A DNA stretch of 64,000 nucleotides from Ardenticatenaceae bacterium (GCA_020634495.1 JACKBR010000002.1:124001-188000); one strand, 5' to 3'; counted from the stretch's first letter, positions 9,901 to 19,571 are shown. A program made the numbers and translations. The notes: generated by a model not told the origin, from the sequence alone.

Positions 9901-12002
9901 GCAAGGGAGGTCGGACGTAAAGGAAGGTCTAAGTTGGATTCAATTTGGATTGTCGATAACTCATCATCCTTTTTTGCAATTTGTATCGGGGTAGAATTGG
10001 TGAGCAAGTCTTCTTCTAACAGAGCTGTATTGATTATTCGAACAGCTCCCTGTCTCGCATTCTCGTCAAATTCTGTCACATAGAGATGCCGACCATCCGG
10101 CGCTATGACCAGATCATGAGGCGTTGGTCGCAATATTGCGTATTCACCGAGGGTTTGTTCATTCACAATATCAACAACGTGAAGACGATCCGAGTTAGAT
10201 ACAATGTAAGCACGGGAACTATCTGGGCTAATTATAATAAGCTGAATTTGGCCTTCATAAACATTAAGTTCAAGAGTATTTATGACTGTGTTGCATGGTA
10301 GTTCCATTAGGATGAATTGTCCATCCTCAGTTCCGATATACGCCTTCTGACCATCATGATCTATGGCGATAGCTGTGGGCGCAGGCTGGTCAGGCAAGGA
10401 GATGGGGAGGAATGCACCTGGTGATTCACCAACGGGCGTCCACTCCTTAAAGTCACCATTCACCAAATGCTCCCCTTCTGGGAAAGCAGCGTGGCTGTTT
10501 GCCTCCAGGTAGCTGTTAATTTTTGCAGCTACATCGGCAAAATCGAGGTTGAAATCGACGCGCCCGGTTGGGGCAAAGCGCTCTAAGGAGATGCGCTGGG
10601 CGGCATCTCCTGTGCCAACTTGCAGCTCAACGGGCATCTGGAAGCGAGATGGCGTGTGGCGCAGACGAAAGAACCCGGCCAATGGGCCAGGGGCGGCGGC
10701 CACGGCTGTTTGCCGCCATGACAGCCCGCCATTGTCTGTAAATTGCAAACCAACACCTTCAGAATTGGGCTGGACGTGCCAGCGAACTTCGCCCCGGCGC
10801 GTTTGCAGCACTAGCCACAGGCGCTTGCCTGTTTCAAACTGAATTTCCGAGGGTAGCGGGGTGCTGATCCAGGTTGGCTTACCGGTCACGTCCCGGCTGA
10901 TGGAAATCGTTGCTGGCGGGGAAAACTGTGGTGTGCTGCTGGGCTTGCCGTCGGTGTCTGCCAGCAGCAGCACGTCTACCTCTGCCGTGGTGGTAACCGC
11001 TGACAGGAGCAGATCAACGGCCGTTACCAACAAATCTTCATATAATTGCACTGGCTGCGCCTGGGATTGGTTGGTCTGGATGGGCACCCCAGCCACCGGG
11101 GTTACCTCCCCCAATGGCCCATAAACCACCCGGCTGGGTTCAAACGCGCCTGTAATACGGCCGTTTGTTTTGCACGGCACCACACGCGACCCTACCGGGA
11201 CTTCAATTTGCAGCAGCGTTCCTTCGGTTTCAGCCAGGCCATTGTGCTTGAAGGGGAGCTTGGTTTCGCTCACGCCCGCTGGCAGCAGGCTCTTTTCCAG
11301 CAGGTAATCAATTTCAACCGTCACGTCCAGGCTAGCGATGCTGTCCGAGTGCAGCACCAGGGGCACATCATAATAGCCATTGACCACTTCCGCTTCGGCC
11401 AAAAATGCTTGCAGCACTTCGGCAAACTCCGGGCTAGTTTCTGCCACCACCAACTCGCCCGGCCGGACCCAAAACGGTACCCCCTGGCCCAGGCTTAGGC
11501 TAAGATTGGTGGGGTAGGACGATAGCCTTACACTCAGGATGTCTAGTTCAGATGAGGCATGTTGAAGTTTTATCCCTTGAACATTTGTTGGCGGAATATT
11601 TATAATGCTTAACGCGCTTGAAAGATCGACCTCAAATTCTTCCCCTCCTTCATCAGTTAGAAGATTGCCATTGTCCGCAAGCCGTATCCAGAGACCACCA
11701 ACATCAACCTGAACCGTTGTGCCTGATGCAGGGTTAATGATTGAACGGGCAGTTAATTGAGTGATTTTACGTCGAGTATGGAGGTCTGCTACGATCCACT
11801 TTTTAGGCTGCTCGCCTGATTTTTTCGTCACGCCCCACTTGTTTGCTCCATTACCGATCGCGATTGGACCCTCGAATTCCTTTGGGTAAGCAACGACTCG
11901 GACACTGGTAATCTGAGCCCCTTCCGGGATTGTTTTCAGGCGCAGGGTGCGGTTTCCCTCGAAGGGATCACTGCTTCCTTTAAACTCCAAATTAAGCTTC
12001 AT
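6981..12002 (-). CDS. Giant fusion: beta-propeller, zinc ribbon, helix-hairpin-helix and GT2 glycosyltransferase
   Basis: This 1673-aa protein has an ATG start with GGAG 8 nt upstream. Residues 1-520 are beta-rich and unrecognised. Residues about 530-900 have YVTN-type beta-propeller blades (HDLVIAPDGRHLYVTEF, RGIALSPDGKWAVVANAEE). Residues about 950-1250 are jelly-roll or carbohydrate-binding-like. Residues 1263-1311 carry two Cys pairs (CYCPCCGG ... CSDCGAVL) consistent with a zinc ribbon. Residues 1382-1434 contain a helix-hairpin-helix (AISGIGPARAENLEQLGF). Residues 1446-1673 are a family 2 glycosyltransferase: VSCIMPTFNRPRF, LIIIDDGTES and the acidic metal site WEDDVW. It sits among baseplate and fibre genes. 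It may be a particle-bound sugar-binding and sugar-transferring protein or a cargo enzyme. The domain calls are good; the role is inference. Confidence 0.75.
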   Translation of the reverse strand: MKLNLEFKGSSDPFEGNRTLRLKTIPEGAQITSVRVVAYPKEFEGPIAIGNGANKWGVTKKSGEQPKKWIVADLHTRRKITQLTARSIINPASGTTVQVDVGGLWIRLADNGNLLTDEGGEEFEVDLSSALSIINIPPTNVQGIKLQHASSELDILSVRLSSYPTNLSLSLGQGVPFWVRPGELVVAETSPEFAEVLQAFLAEAEVVNGYYDVPLVLHSDSIASLDVTVEIDYLLEKSLLPAGVSETKLPFKHNGLAETEGTLLQIEVPVGSRVVPCKTNGRITGAFEPSRVVYGPLGEVTPVAGVPIQTNQSQAQPVQLYEDLLVTAVDLLLSAVTTTAEVDVLLLADTDGKPSSTPQFSPPATISISRDVTGKPTWISTPLPSEIQFETGKRLWLVLQTRRGEVRWHVQPNSEGVGLQFTDNGGLSWRQTAVAAAPGPLAGFFRLRHTPSRFQMPVELQVGTGDAAQRISLERFAPTGRVDFNLDFADVAAKINSYLEANSHAAFPEGEHLVNGDFKEWTPVGESPGAFLPISLPDQPAPTAIAIDHDGQKAYIGTEDGQFILMELPCNTVINTLELNVYEGQIQLIIISPDSSRAYIVSNSDRLHVVDIVNEQTLGEYAILRPTPHDLVIAPDGRHLYVTEFDENARQGAVRIINTALLEEDLLTNSTPIQIAKKDDELSTIQIESNLDLPLRPTSLAVDSNNRLFVTVQPVELTEEDDEDSSSTQPDFLFATLLAEVDPVDSKGYIHVFNLTTHKEEVVSPLQIGSRPRGIALSPDGKWAVVANAEENSISIIDTIALSLVGSPISLPGSSSISATDFPLASIAIAPNGQRVYTAIGRNQTINIVSIPSKRIVERINLNEAIEDAKFVLSPQGDRLYSIFNSLGDRRNSLGYLIIGLQVPEEWVLTSGSLLPFCYSDPFHQVGVLGVSPFTLNTLQEATSLSQVIPIAPDCNYRFSFWGTSLEGDAFAEVLWFGSECGSNRIDQVPIRRFEPQVKETESNPHRLKPQATEAEHFLPEIVLHEAQFTPPVGATQAEIRFTAAERSVAIVDEVSFQATKEAIVNGDFNFRPAGEVASWTLSPTGATGLALSNQDGNLSLGNSSISSFALVQTIPVSPEQSFNLSFQGRVTSPTDQPPRLELHWFAIDDAAAGPTVILEIDPTGPDKQVLRSAVPATAVEAELHLVLPPGTALTVNQISFVPIELITVPMNFLAHAPGELTVTNLRVCLDALPASRPPIPETGLCTPTPPGREPGSRSGDQCYCPCCGGEKHLNDPQPTKTSAGRPATKGKCSDCGAVLTQPGGRATRGRTVTRAISARPAVRRVATTVERVSLPEVARVAAAPPPILPVEEELAAILPMMPTEWASLAGLSVEEIATPPLTAISGIGPARAENLEQLGFGSMAKLAEADLEAVANGLRGVSQEMASHLISTAKEQMMSATARQAPLVSCIMPTFNRPRFAHQAIQYFLRQDYPNRELIIIDDGTESIEALVPEDERIHYHRLDDRLTIGTKMNIGGDRSGGDILVRWEDDVWMAPWRLSYQAAALLKHEADFCGPEHYLHYDVLKQAAWHSVRPSGTQPWILGSTLCFSRAYWERNPFPDINLGDEIRFVRSDPAAKNFRLQAVNFLVDIIHGQNTAPKNSASERWHAFPVAEIKALIGDDWSFYEALAQP

Positions 12003-12030
12003 CTAACTTGCTCCATTGATTCAGCGAACG

Positions 12031-13041
12031 TCACACTTTCAGCAAAGCCATCACCTTTAGCTCATTGCGTACCTGATCCCAACGTTCTGGCTCTAACCCT
12101 TCCCAGTCATCCGGCACATCATTGTTTTCCGGCAGGATGAAATCAGGAGGATAAACTGGTTGGCGCAGGATTCTCATCCCCAGCGTGTTAAAATTGAAAT
12201 GCGTTACCTCAACCTGAGTCGTTGCCTGAACCGGGCCGCCTGATTCTGCGGAAATTAGCTCACCTTCAAGGTCTTGGCTCCGAACAAAATACATGCTCTT
12301 TCGCGGTCGCATTTGGAACCAGATGTCATCCCAATCTCGTTTGCGCTTGACTTCTTTAACGCTCATATTTTCGCGGCAGCAGCGGTCAAACCAGGGAGAG
12401 TGTGCCTGCTGATCGTCGTCAAATTTGTCGTTGGGCGCAGCAAAAAACGCTTTCCAAAACTCATTTTCCAGATCGCCCAGGCTGCTGTCATCGGTGTATT
12501 CAACCCCGTAACGTTCGAGCATCTCCACAAAAGGGATTTTGTAGGGATGGCTATCGGTCAGTTCGATGTCTACCGTTTTCATTGGCTCTGCCGGATCGCT
12601 TTGGTCTTTGAAACGGAGTCGCCGTTCAGTCGAATGGTAGATATAAAAATTAACCCAGGTTTCAAACTGGTAGCCGTCTTCTGAAGCGCCAACTTTGAAG
12701 TAGTCCAGCTGATAAAGGTCCACCAATGGGCACGCTTTGAGGGCGTGTTCGACCACTTTTTCCTCGCCGACTTCCAGCTTCAATAACAGTTGGCGATACC
12801 CAGTTTGCTTAGGAATTTCGGCCAGCGCTTTTTTAATGATTTCCTCGGCGATTTCGGCCAGGGTTTTCTGTTCTAGCTTGTCAGCGTTGTCCGCATTAGC
12901 CACACGGTCTTTTTCATCAACAGCTTTTTGCACTCTGGCGTCAATATCTTCCTTGATCATGATTTGCATCTGGTTGTTGTCTTCTGCGGTGATGGCGTCG
13001 CCTGGATGTTGGGTGATGTATGGTTCATATGTTGCGTCCAT
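12031..13041 (-). CDS. Uncharacterised tail-operon protein
   Basis: I do not recognise this 336-aa protein. It starts at an ATG with AGGAGA 6 nt upstream. Residues about 15-75 are charged and helical, with Ala/Glu/Lys runs that could form a coiled coil (ADKLEQKTLAEIAEEIIKKAL). The remainder is mixed alpha/beta, acidic and aromatic-rich, with no Cys-pair or nucleotide-binding motif. There is no signal peptide or membrane segment. It lies 44 bp after the gpI-like giant gene and 28 bp before the beta-propeller/GT2 fusion, so a structural, adaptor or chaperone role for either neighbour is plausible but unproven. Confidence 0.5.
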   Translation of the reverse strand: MDATYEPYITQHPGDAITAEDNNQMQIMIKEDIDARVQKAVDEKDRVANADNADKLEQKTLAEIAEEIIKKALAEIPKQTGYRQLLLKLEVGEEKVVEHALKACPLVDLYQLDYFKVGASEDGYQFETWVNFYIYHSTERRLRFKDQSDPAEPMKTVDIELTDSHPYKIPFVEMLERYGVEYTDDSSLGDLENEFWKAFFAAPNDKFDDDQQAHSPWFDRCCRENMSVKEVKRKRDWDDIWFQMRPRKSMYFVRSQDLEGELISAESGGPVQATTQVEVTHFNFNTLGMRILRQPVYPPDFILPENNDVPDDWEGLEPERWDQVRNELKVMALLKV

Positions 13042-13085
13042 TATTTGTCTCCTTTTGATTACTTTCTAAAAATGCAACTGGTTAC

Positions 13086-16000
13086 TTAATCGGCTCCGGT
13101 TCGGGTTACCTCTGCCTGAACACCAGCGGCTTTGGCTTGCAAAATGCCCACCGGACTGGCCTTCAACATTTCCTTGGTCAGCGCCGCTGGTGGCTGGCCT
13201 CTGACAACATCGCGGGCGTTTTCAAAACGGCCGCCCTCGTACAAAATACAAACGTCATACATGGCTGGTCCACCGGGCCGGGCCGTGACGGCAATGGCAT
13301 TGCCCCAGCTGCCCGGTTCCCGGGCGCTTATTTGGATAAAGCCGTCCAGGCCCTCTTCGCTGAGATACAGCCTGGCCTCCTGCTTGGTGCTGCCCAGGGT
13401 TAAAAATTGCGCCTGGCGGAACGGCAGAGCTACCGCGGCCCAGCCCGAGGGAACGATGTCCACGAATGCGGCCGTTACCAAACTGTGCGCTTTATTCTGG
13501 ATGAGGGTCACCAGGTTCACTGGATCATCTTTAGGTTCAGCCACGGCCTGGGAATACGTTTCGCGTGATTTTGGCCCCTGACTAAAGCGCGCCTGGTTAA
13601 AACGGCCGCCAAAACGCGGCGGCAAATCCGCGGGCAGGTTTACGATAAAAGCAGCCGGTTGGTGAATCTGCCAGGAGAAGGTTACGCTGGTAGGCGAATC
13701 ATTCGACGGCTCAGATGAGGCAAAAACGGGCGCGTTTTTCTCCGGCGGCGCGTTGCTAAAGCGGCTGAGGTTGAAGATGCCGCGTTCTTCACAGGTATCT
13801 CCAGGGAAATTGGCGTGGTCAAAGTTGGCTTCGTTAAAACGAGCTACCGGGCAGTCCAGGTAGGCCCAATCCGAACGGCCTTTGGGTAGGTACAGCAGAT
13901 CGGCTTTGTTTAGCAGAACGGCCGTAACCAACCGCGATTTCGTCTCTTTGCTCACATTGATTTGCCGGAAGAGTGACGTCTCTGCTTCCGGGTCGCCGCC
14001 GATGGTAACGCCTCTGTATGTTTCCGGTTCACCCTCGGACTGTTTGCAGTGAATGGTGACATCAAAGAGACGAGCGGCAGTATGCGCCACCAATGTGGGT
14101 GGGTCACTCATTTGGATCATGCCGGTAACGGCCGTTACACACCCGATAAACGGTTCCAAATGCAGCCTCGCGCCTAGTTCTAGCTTGGCTATGCGGCTGC
14201 CGTTCCCCGCGGTTACCAGCCATTGTTCATCTGTTTTTTGAATGCGGCCAATGAGCTGGACGTCCTGGCCGTCTTCCCATGCTGTGCCTGGTTGGGAGCC
14301 GACCGTTTGGCTTTCTATCACAGTCACCTGAATAGACCGGCCAACCTCACCAGCTTTTAAGGCGCGCAGCTGCACCAGCTGGGGTGCTGTTGGATTGTTT
14401 AATTGCAACGTGGCGATTTCTTTCCCGGCCAAATGCCAGGTGCCGGTGGCAGGCACAATCATTTGTGTGCCCAGAGACCCCACCAGAAAGCTGGAACCAG
14501 GCACGGCTTGCGCTTCACCCCTAACTGGTTTCAGTGTGACCTGCAAATGATTCTGGTCATCTCGCCACAATAGAACGGTTTCCCCAGTGGCCAAAACCGG
14601 ACGCAGCCGGAACTGCCAACCGATCGTGTTATTTATCAGCGTGATGCCAGCTGCGCCGTGGGGATTGGTGAATGAGACGCAAGTGTAACTGTCGGCTGCC
14701 CCCTGGTTGTGGATACGCCAGGTATCACCGTGCTGAACAGGCTTTTCCCACGTGTTCGGTTCTGGTTGCCGGGGGTATTCGATCATCTCCAGGTAACGTA
14801 ATGGCTTAATGGCTAACTGGCTGGTTGTGCCGCTGCTGGGCGACCGCAGTTGTAGGCGATCGTCTTCTGTTGGGGACGCCAATCCTGGCTGGACGCTGTT
14901 GATTGCCGCCACAATCTCATCCAAAGATGTGGCTTCTGGCACCGAGCCAGCCACATTAATCTCAATCGGCCAATCCCCGTCTACCACCAGACGCAGCCGC
15001 GCGCGTTCCGATAAATCAACCGGAGAGAGCAAATCAACTTCACCGGTAATTGTGGCCGGGGTAGGGGCATCGCCAATGGTTTCCTCAGGGACGGCCCCGA
15101 ACAGCTTCTCGCGAGCATCGCCTGCTGTGTGTGTCATCAGGACGATTTGGCTGGCGCTGCCGGTGGTGGGAGAAGTTAATACGAGGTGACCTGATTCGCT
15201 GCTGGCAATCGGGGCTGGCATCTGAGCATTGATGGCATCTACCACATTGCCCAAAGTGGCTTTTGGGGAGTTGGTGACATTGAGGGCACAGTCTAGGGGA
15301 ACAGGTTCGCCGCCATTCAGCCCAATTTGTAAAAAACGTTCATTATGCAGGTCAATGGAGCCGCGCAGATCTGCCTGCCCTACGATGCGAGCGGGTATAG
15401 GCTCTTTGCCATAATACGTGCGGGGCGGGCTAATTCCCAGGAGCGTTTTTGTGACATCTGTGTCGCCGCTGTTGGCAATGTCCAGCTGACTGCCGGCACC
15501 GGCTAGCAGCGAAGAGATAATCAGGTGCGTGCCATCGTGGCTGGCGATATTATGGTTTACGGCCGCATTGATGCCCAAAATGAGCTGATTGAGGCTAATG
15601 GTTACTTCTTCCTCGGTTAAAACAATGGGAACTGGCGCATCCCCATCCACGCCCAGGCGAAGGGAAGCCCCGGCCGGCAGTGTAATGCCCTGGCTTAAAT
15701 CGGGGATACCAAGCAGACGAACGGTACTGGCGCCCTGGCCTCGTGTCAGACCCGGTTCCACCCCCAGCAGGCGCGGCAGGGCATCTGTTGCCTGTGGTGG
15801 GGCAAAGGCGATGCGGCTGCCTGTTCCCGTCGTTTGGGATTGTAGAATCAGGTTTTTGCCGTTATCCAAGGCAACCTCTTTTCCGAAGGCCTTGTTAATC
15901 TCGGTGACAATTTCATGAAGCAGCGTGGCCCGCAGCCGCCGTCCGCCGCAGTCGATATCAACCGTTTTACTGTCTATGGTCAGACGTAAAAATTGGTTGT

Positions 16001-17963
16001 CGCGCAAATCCACGCCCCGGCTTAAATCTTTTTGACCAGCAACGCGAGCAGAAGTTGCTGGATGACCAGAGGCCTCTTTATCGACAAAGCCAAATATTGT
16101 TTGCGCGGCCTCATCAATAATTTTGGCGCGGGTGACAAAGCGCCGGCTTTGTGTGGCTTCCAGCGGCTCGATTTGCAGGCGGCTGCTACGGCCCGCCGTT
16201 ACCGAGGTGAGATGCAATTGTTGATTATTGTGGCTGGCGATGCTTTGGCCAACGGTCGAGTTGATCGCCGTGACCAGTTCAGTTAACGTGACGGCCTGGG
16301 CGGAGGCAGCATTGCTGCGCAAATCGATCTTTACTGGCATACGGCCGTCTACCGCTAGGCGCAGGTGGTTTTGGGCCAGCAAGTTGAGGTTTTCTGGCTT
16401 TTGGCTGAGATCAACTCGTCCTTCCAGGTGTGCGGCCGTTGCGGCCGTGCCGGTAACGGAACGGGGCTTGATGCCCAGCAGTAGTTCGGTGGCATCTGCC
16501 TCTTCGGGCGTTTCAAAAACGAGTGAGCTGTCGGGGCCATTGGTGGACGAGGCGATGGTGAGGAAACGTCCGTTTTGCCGGGCTACCGTTTCACCAACGA
16601 CGGTATTAATGGCGGCGATAATTTCAGCCAGGCGCGTGTTGGCCGGGTTTTCCCCGGCACAATTGACGGTGATGGGCTTCGCGCCGTCCAGACTGAAGCG
16701 CAAATTGAAGCCGTGACGCAAATCCACACCGCTACTTAGATCGGCGGCGCCGATGATTTGGGCTGGCTGGGCATTTTGCCCTTGGTGAAAGGAGTTGGCG
16801 CTGCCAAACAGGCGGGCCGTGGCATTTTGGGCGGCTGGCTGTTGCCAGGCAATGCTGCTGCTAACGCCTGTGGTGGGTGAGGTGATCGTTAAGAAACGGC
16901 CGTCATGGGTCGCAATTGCTGCCCCGACAGCGTCGTTAATCGCCGCCTGAAGCTGATCTAAAGAGACAGTGGCTCCTGCGGGCAGCGCTATTTCTTCGGT
17001 TTGGGTACCGTTGAGCACCAGACGAAAGAAATGTTCCGTTTGCAAATCCGCTCCACCGCTCAGGTCAACGCGGCTGCTGACCGTGGCTGGGCGGGCTTCT
17101 GTGCCAGAATAAACGGTAGGTTTTAGTCCCAGCACTTTTTCGGCGGCGTCGTTGCTAGCCGGCAAAATGGTTAGCCGGCTGTCGGGCCCGGTTTGAGGTG
17201 CCGTGAGGCGCAGGAAGCGGCCGTTGTGGCTGGCAATCGGTTCATTACCTACTGCCTGGTTGATGGCAGCTTCCAGTTCGTCCAGCATAACGGCCGTTTG
17301 GTCAGCGCCGGCTTTTGCTAAATCCACGGGAATAGGCGTTCGGTTATTTACCTGTAGGTGGAGAACGGTCAAATCGCCCAAATCGACCCCGCGGCTCAAA
17401 TCGACGGTACCATCCATTTGAGCCGGACGGTCTGGTTGACCTTGAGCTGTGGCATTGGCAAAACCAAACAGGCGCTGAGCGGCACCGTCGCCGCGGGAAA
17501 CGGCCGTAAGGAGCGTCTCATTTCCCGGCGTCCACCAGGTGTCCATCTCTGCATAATCATCAGCAATGTGCAGCGCCAAGGCTTCGGCTGTGACGCGCAA
17601 AATTCCCTGGACGGTAACGGTCCCTTCCAAAAACGTGCGTATATACCGTTTGAGATGTTGGCGGAATTCTTCGACAGTTTCATCACAGCCAGGCGGTAAA
17701 GCACATTCGACCATATCGTCCGCTTCGCGGCAGCGGGGAGCCAGCCCGTAAAGCGAGGCAATAAAGGCCAGATCTTCGATGATTCCTGCCCCTTTATCGG
17801 CATGATCTACCCAGTGGGCCTGCATCACCGCAGCCAGGCTGTTTTCTGCCCGCAGCAGCTCGCTGCCAAAGGCATCGACAATGGCAAACAGTGCAGATTG
17901 CTGCGGAGACCGCTTGAAGGTGCCCGGCAAATAACTGAGAATCCGATCGCTTTTTGTTGGCAT
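13086..17963 (-). CDS. Giant gpI-like tail protein with FliD-hook-like repeats
   Basis: This 1625-aa protein begins at an ATG abutting the stop codon of the gpJ-like gene. Residues 1-140 resemble phage tail protein I (ILSYLPGTFKRSPQQSALF ... LYGLAPR ... YIRTFLEGTVTVQGI), which connects baseplate and fibre. Residues about 180-1060 hold eight units of about 110 aa. Each contains a DLSxGVDL-type strand, an AIN-type helix and a core such as IATHDGRFLTITSPTTG, reminiscent of the hook-IN motif of the flagellar cap protein FliD. The C-terminal 560 residues are beta-rich and carry FNEANFDHANF and FNLSRFSNAP segments. Normal gpI proteins have about 200 aa, so this is a large fusion, probably a fibre or collar attached to the baseplate. 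Confidence 0.7.
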   Translation of the reverse strand: MPTKSDRILSYLPGTFKRSPQQSALFAIVDAFGSELLRAENSLAAVMQAHWVDHADKGAGIIEDLAFIASLYGLAPRCREADDMVECALPPGCDETVEEFRQHLKRYIRTFLEGTVTVQGILRVTAEALALHIADDYAEMDTWWTPGNETLLTAVSRGDGAAQRLFGFANATAQGQPDRPAQMDGTVDLSRGVDLGDLTVLHLQVNNRTPIPVDLAKAGADQTAVMLDELEAAINQAVGNEPIASHNGRFLRLTAPQTGPDSRLTILPASNDAAEKVLGLKPTVYSGTEARPATVSSRVDLSGGADLQTEHFFRLVLNGTQTEEIALPAGATVSLDQLQAAINDAVGAAIATHDGRFLTITSPTTGVSSSIAWQQPAAQNATARLFGSANSFHQGQNAQPAQIIGAADLSSGVDLRHGFNLRFSLDGAKPITVNCAGENPANTRLAEIIAAINTVVGETVARQNGRFLTIASSTNGPDSSLVFETPEEADATELLLGIKPRSVTGTAATAAHLEGRVDLSQKPENLNLLAQNHLRLAVDGRMPVKIDLRSNAASAQAVTLTELVTAINSTVGQSIASHNNQQLHLTSVTAGRSSRLQIEPLEATQSRRFVTRAKIIDEAAQTIFGFVDKEASGHPATSARVAGQKDLSRGVDLRDNQFLRLTIDSKTVDIDCGGRRLRATLLHEIVTEINKAFGKEVALDNGKNLILQSQTTGTGSRIAFAPPQATDALPRLLGVEPGLTRGQGASTVRLLGIPDLSQGITLPAGASLRLGVDGDAPVPIVLTEEEVTISLNQLILGINAAVNHNIASHDGTHLIISSLLAGAGSQLDIANSGDTDVTKTLLGISPPRTYYGKEPIPARIVGQADLRGSIDLHNERFLQIGLNGGEPVPLDCALNVTNSPKATLGNVVDAINAQMPAPIASSESGHLVLTSPTTGSASQIVLMTHTAGDAREKLFGAVPEETIGDAPTPATITGEVDLLSPVDLSERARLRLVVDGDWPIEINVAGSVPEATSLDEIVAAINSVQPGLASPTEDDRLQLRSPSSGTTSQLAIKPLRYLEMIEYPRQPEPNTWEKPVQHGDTWRIHNQGAADSYTCVSFTNPHGAAGITLINNTIGWQFRLRPVLATGETVLLWRDDQNHLQVTLKPVRGEAQAVPGSSFLVGSLGTQMIVPATGTWHLAGKEIATLQLNNPTAPQLVQLRALKAGEVGRSIQVTVIESQTVGSQPGTAWEDGQDVQLIGRIQKTDEQWLVTAGNGSRIAKLELGARLHLEPFIGCVTAVTGMIQMSDPPTLVAHTAARLFDVTIHCKQSEGEPETYRGVTIGGDPEAETSLFRQINVSKETKSRLVTAVLLNKADLLYLPKGRSDWAYLDCPVARFNEANFDHANFPGDTCEERGIFNLSRFSNAPPEKNAPVFASSEPSNDSPTSVTFSWQIHQPAAFIVNLPADLPPRFGGRFNQARFSQGPKSRETYSQAVAEPKDDPVNLVTLIQNKAHSLVTAAFVDIVPSGWAAVALPFRQAQFLTLGSTKQEARLYLSEEGLDGFIQISAREPGSWGNAIAVTARPGGPAMYDVCILYEGGRFENARDVVRGQPPAALTKEMLKASPVGILQAKAAGVQAEVTRTGAD

Positions 17964-19568
17964 CTAGCTTGCTTCCTCTAAATAAATGTCGGCTGGTTCC
18001 ATATCCAGTACAACCCACCAATCATCCTCGCCTATCTTGGCCACTACTTTGAACTTGCCACTTTCCAACTCCTCATCGGTTGCCCGCTCACCTGATTCGC
18101 CTTGCACCAGGCTGCGATCAGCAATGCGGCTGCCGCTGGGTAAAAGAGAAGGCGTTTCATCAGTCACAATCCTGGCAATGGCCTGCCGCTGGGCCTCCGG
18201 ATCGCCAGTTGGGGCAAGGGCCAAAGCCGTCAATATGGCATCGACCAATGAAGCACCGGCCGGATCGCCGACGTCGCTGCGCCAGGTAATCACGTCCACA
18301 ATGCGTGCATCTATGATGTTTTTCTCATCTGCTTCCTTGATTGCCGTTAACATCGCTTTGCCTTCGGCTGCCTGACCACTGGTTAAGCTTTCGGCATAGG
18401 TGCGTATGCTTTCGATTACCTGGTTGACTATCTTTTCTTTACCCGTGGCTATAATGCCGGGATTGATCGTGACAACGACACGGGGCTTGAAAAAGATGTA
18501 GTAGGCAATGATGGTGGCCTGAATGCCAGCCGCTCTGGTACCCTGCACAACAGCATTTAAGCTTTCAAACCGCTCTGGTTCTGTTTCTACGGTCAGGATA
18601 ACTTCGCCCGGGGTATCGGTTCGTTTGCCGGGTGGGCCGTTGGGTTCCCAGGTTTCCACTAAAGTGGCTCGTTCTTCAAAAATGACCCGGCTTAAAGCTG
18701 CCAGGGTGCCTTTGCCCAAACCGCGCAGCACGGCTTTGGCTCTAGCACGCAAATCCTCGTCGTTTTCATCCTCTGCACCTAAAAAGGTAGCGTCGAAGTT
18801 GGTGATGCGGGCAATGCCGCCGATGGATCGTGACAGTTCGGTGATGGCACCACCATCTACCAGGCCTGCCTCACCTTTGAATTCATCGGTGGCCCGAATG
18901 GGTACATCAATACGCACCTGGCCTTGTTGCAAGGTGCGCAGTTGGGTTGTTTGGAACAGCGCTTCACCCTTACTGGTAGCCAACAGAACGCCGACGGGGA
19001 TGGTGATGTTGCCGGGAACGGCCGTATCCCGAAAAAAGGTGACGCGCCCTTCTGCAAAGTCCTTCGTTTTACGCTTGAGGTCCAAGACAGAAACGACCAG
19101 GTCCAACGATTTGCCTGTGGCCGTATCGACAAAGCCAGCGCGATAAGCCTGATTGATTTGCTCATATACAACCGCAATCTCTCGCCCAATGGCTTCACCT
19201 AGAGTGCGCGTAACGCTGCCCACATTAATATCGGTAAGCGGCGAGCGGCTGTTTTGCCGAAAATAATCGACGTAGAAAGTGGTGTTGTCTTCGGGAACCA
19301 CTATGTTTTGCCAGATGACGGCATTTTCGTCGCCGTCAAAAACGTAGTCGATCTCTTTTTGGAAAACGTGAGGCAGCAAGTTGCCATTTTGGCGGCGAGT
19401 GCCGGTAATACCGCGTACATCTAGTGCTGGTTCGGCCAGTGGGTAGAGGTCTGCTTTCACATCATAAACAATGGGTTCATTGACCACACCACCGACAATG
19501 GCCGTTAAAATATCATCAACTATTTCCAGATACGGCCGTTCAATCAAAGCGACTGTTCGTTTATCCAT
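17964..19568 (-). CDS. Baseplate J-like protein (gpJ/Cis11 type)
   Basis: This 534-aa protein resembles baseplate wedge proteins of contractile particles. Visible features are an N-terminal strand-rich arm, the central GRVTFFRDTAVPGNITIPVG segment and the GAEDENDEDLRARAKAVLRG motif (typically A..E..E..RRR in gpJ), followed by alpha/beta domains. The start ATG at 19568 has GGAG upstream. It is followed directly by the gpI-like gene and preceded by the gp25-like gene at 3 bp. This order (gp25, J, I) matches P2-like and eCIS baseplates. The C-terminal extension after about residue 450 is acidic and probably particle-specific. Confidence 0.88.
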   Translation of the reverse strand: MDKRTVALIERPYLEIVDDILTAIVGGVVNEPIVYDVKADLYPLAEPALDVRGITGTRRQNGNLLPHVFQKEIDYVFDGDENAVIWQNIVVPEDNTTFYVDYFRQNSRSPLTDINVGSVTRTLGEAIGREIAVVYEQINQAYRAGFVDTATGKSLDLVVSVLDLKRKTKDFAEGRVTFFRDTAVPGNITIPVGVLLATSKGEALFQTTQLRTLQQGQVRIDVPIRATDEFKGEAGLVDGGAITELSRSIGGIARITNFDATFLGAEDENDEDLRARAKAVLRGLGKGTLAALSRVIFEERATLVETWEPNGPPGKRTDTPGEVILTVETEPERFESLNAVVQGTRAAGIQATIIAYYIFFKPRVVVTINPGIIATGKEKIVNQVIESIRTYAESLTSGQAAEGKAMLTAIKEADEKNIIDARIVDVITWRSDVGDPAGASLVDAILTALALAPTGDPEAQRQAIARIVTDETPSLLPSGSRIADRSLVQGESGERATDEELESGKFKVVAKIGEDDWWVVLDMEPADIYLEEAS

Positions 19569-19571
19569 CGT

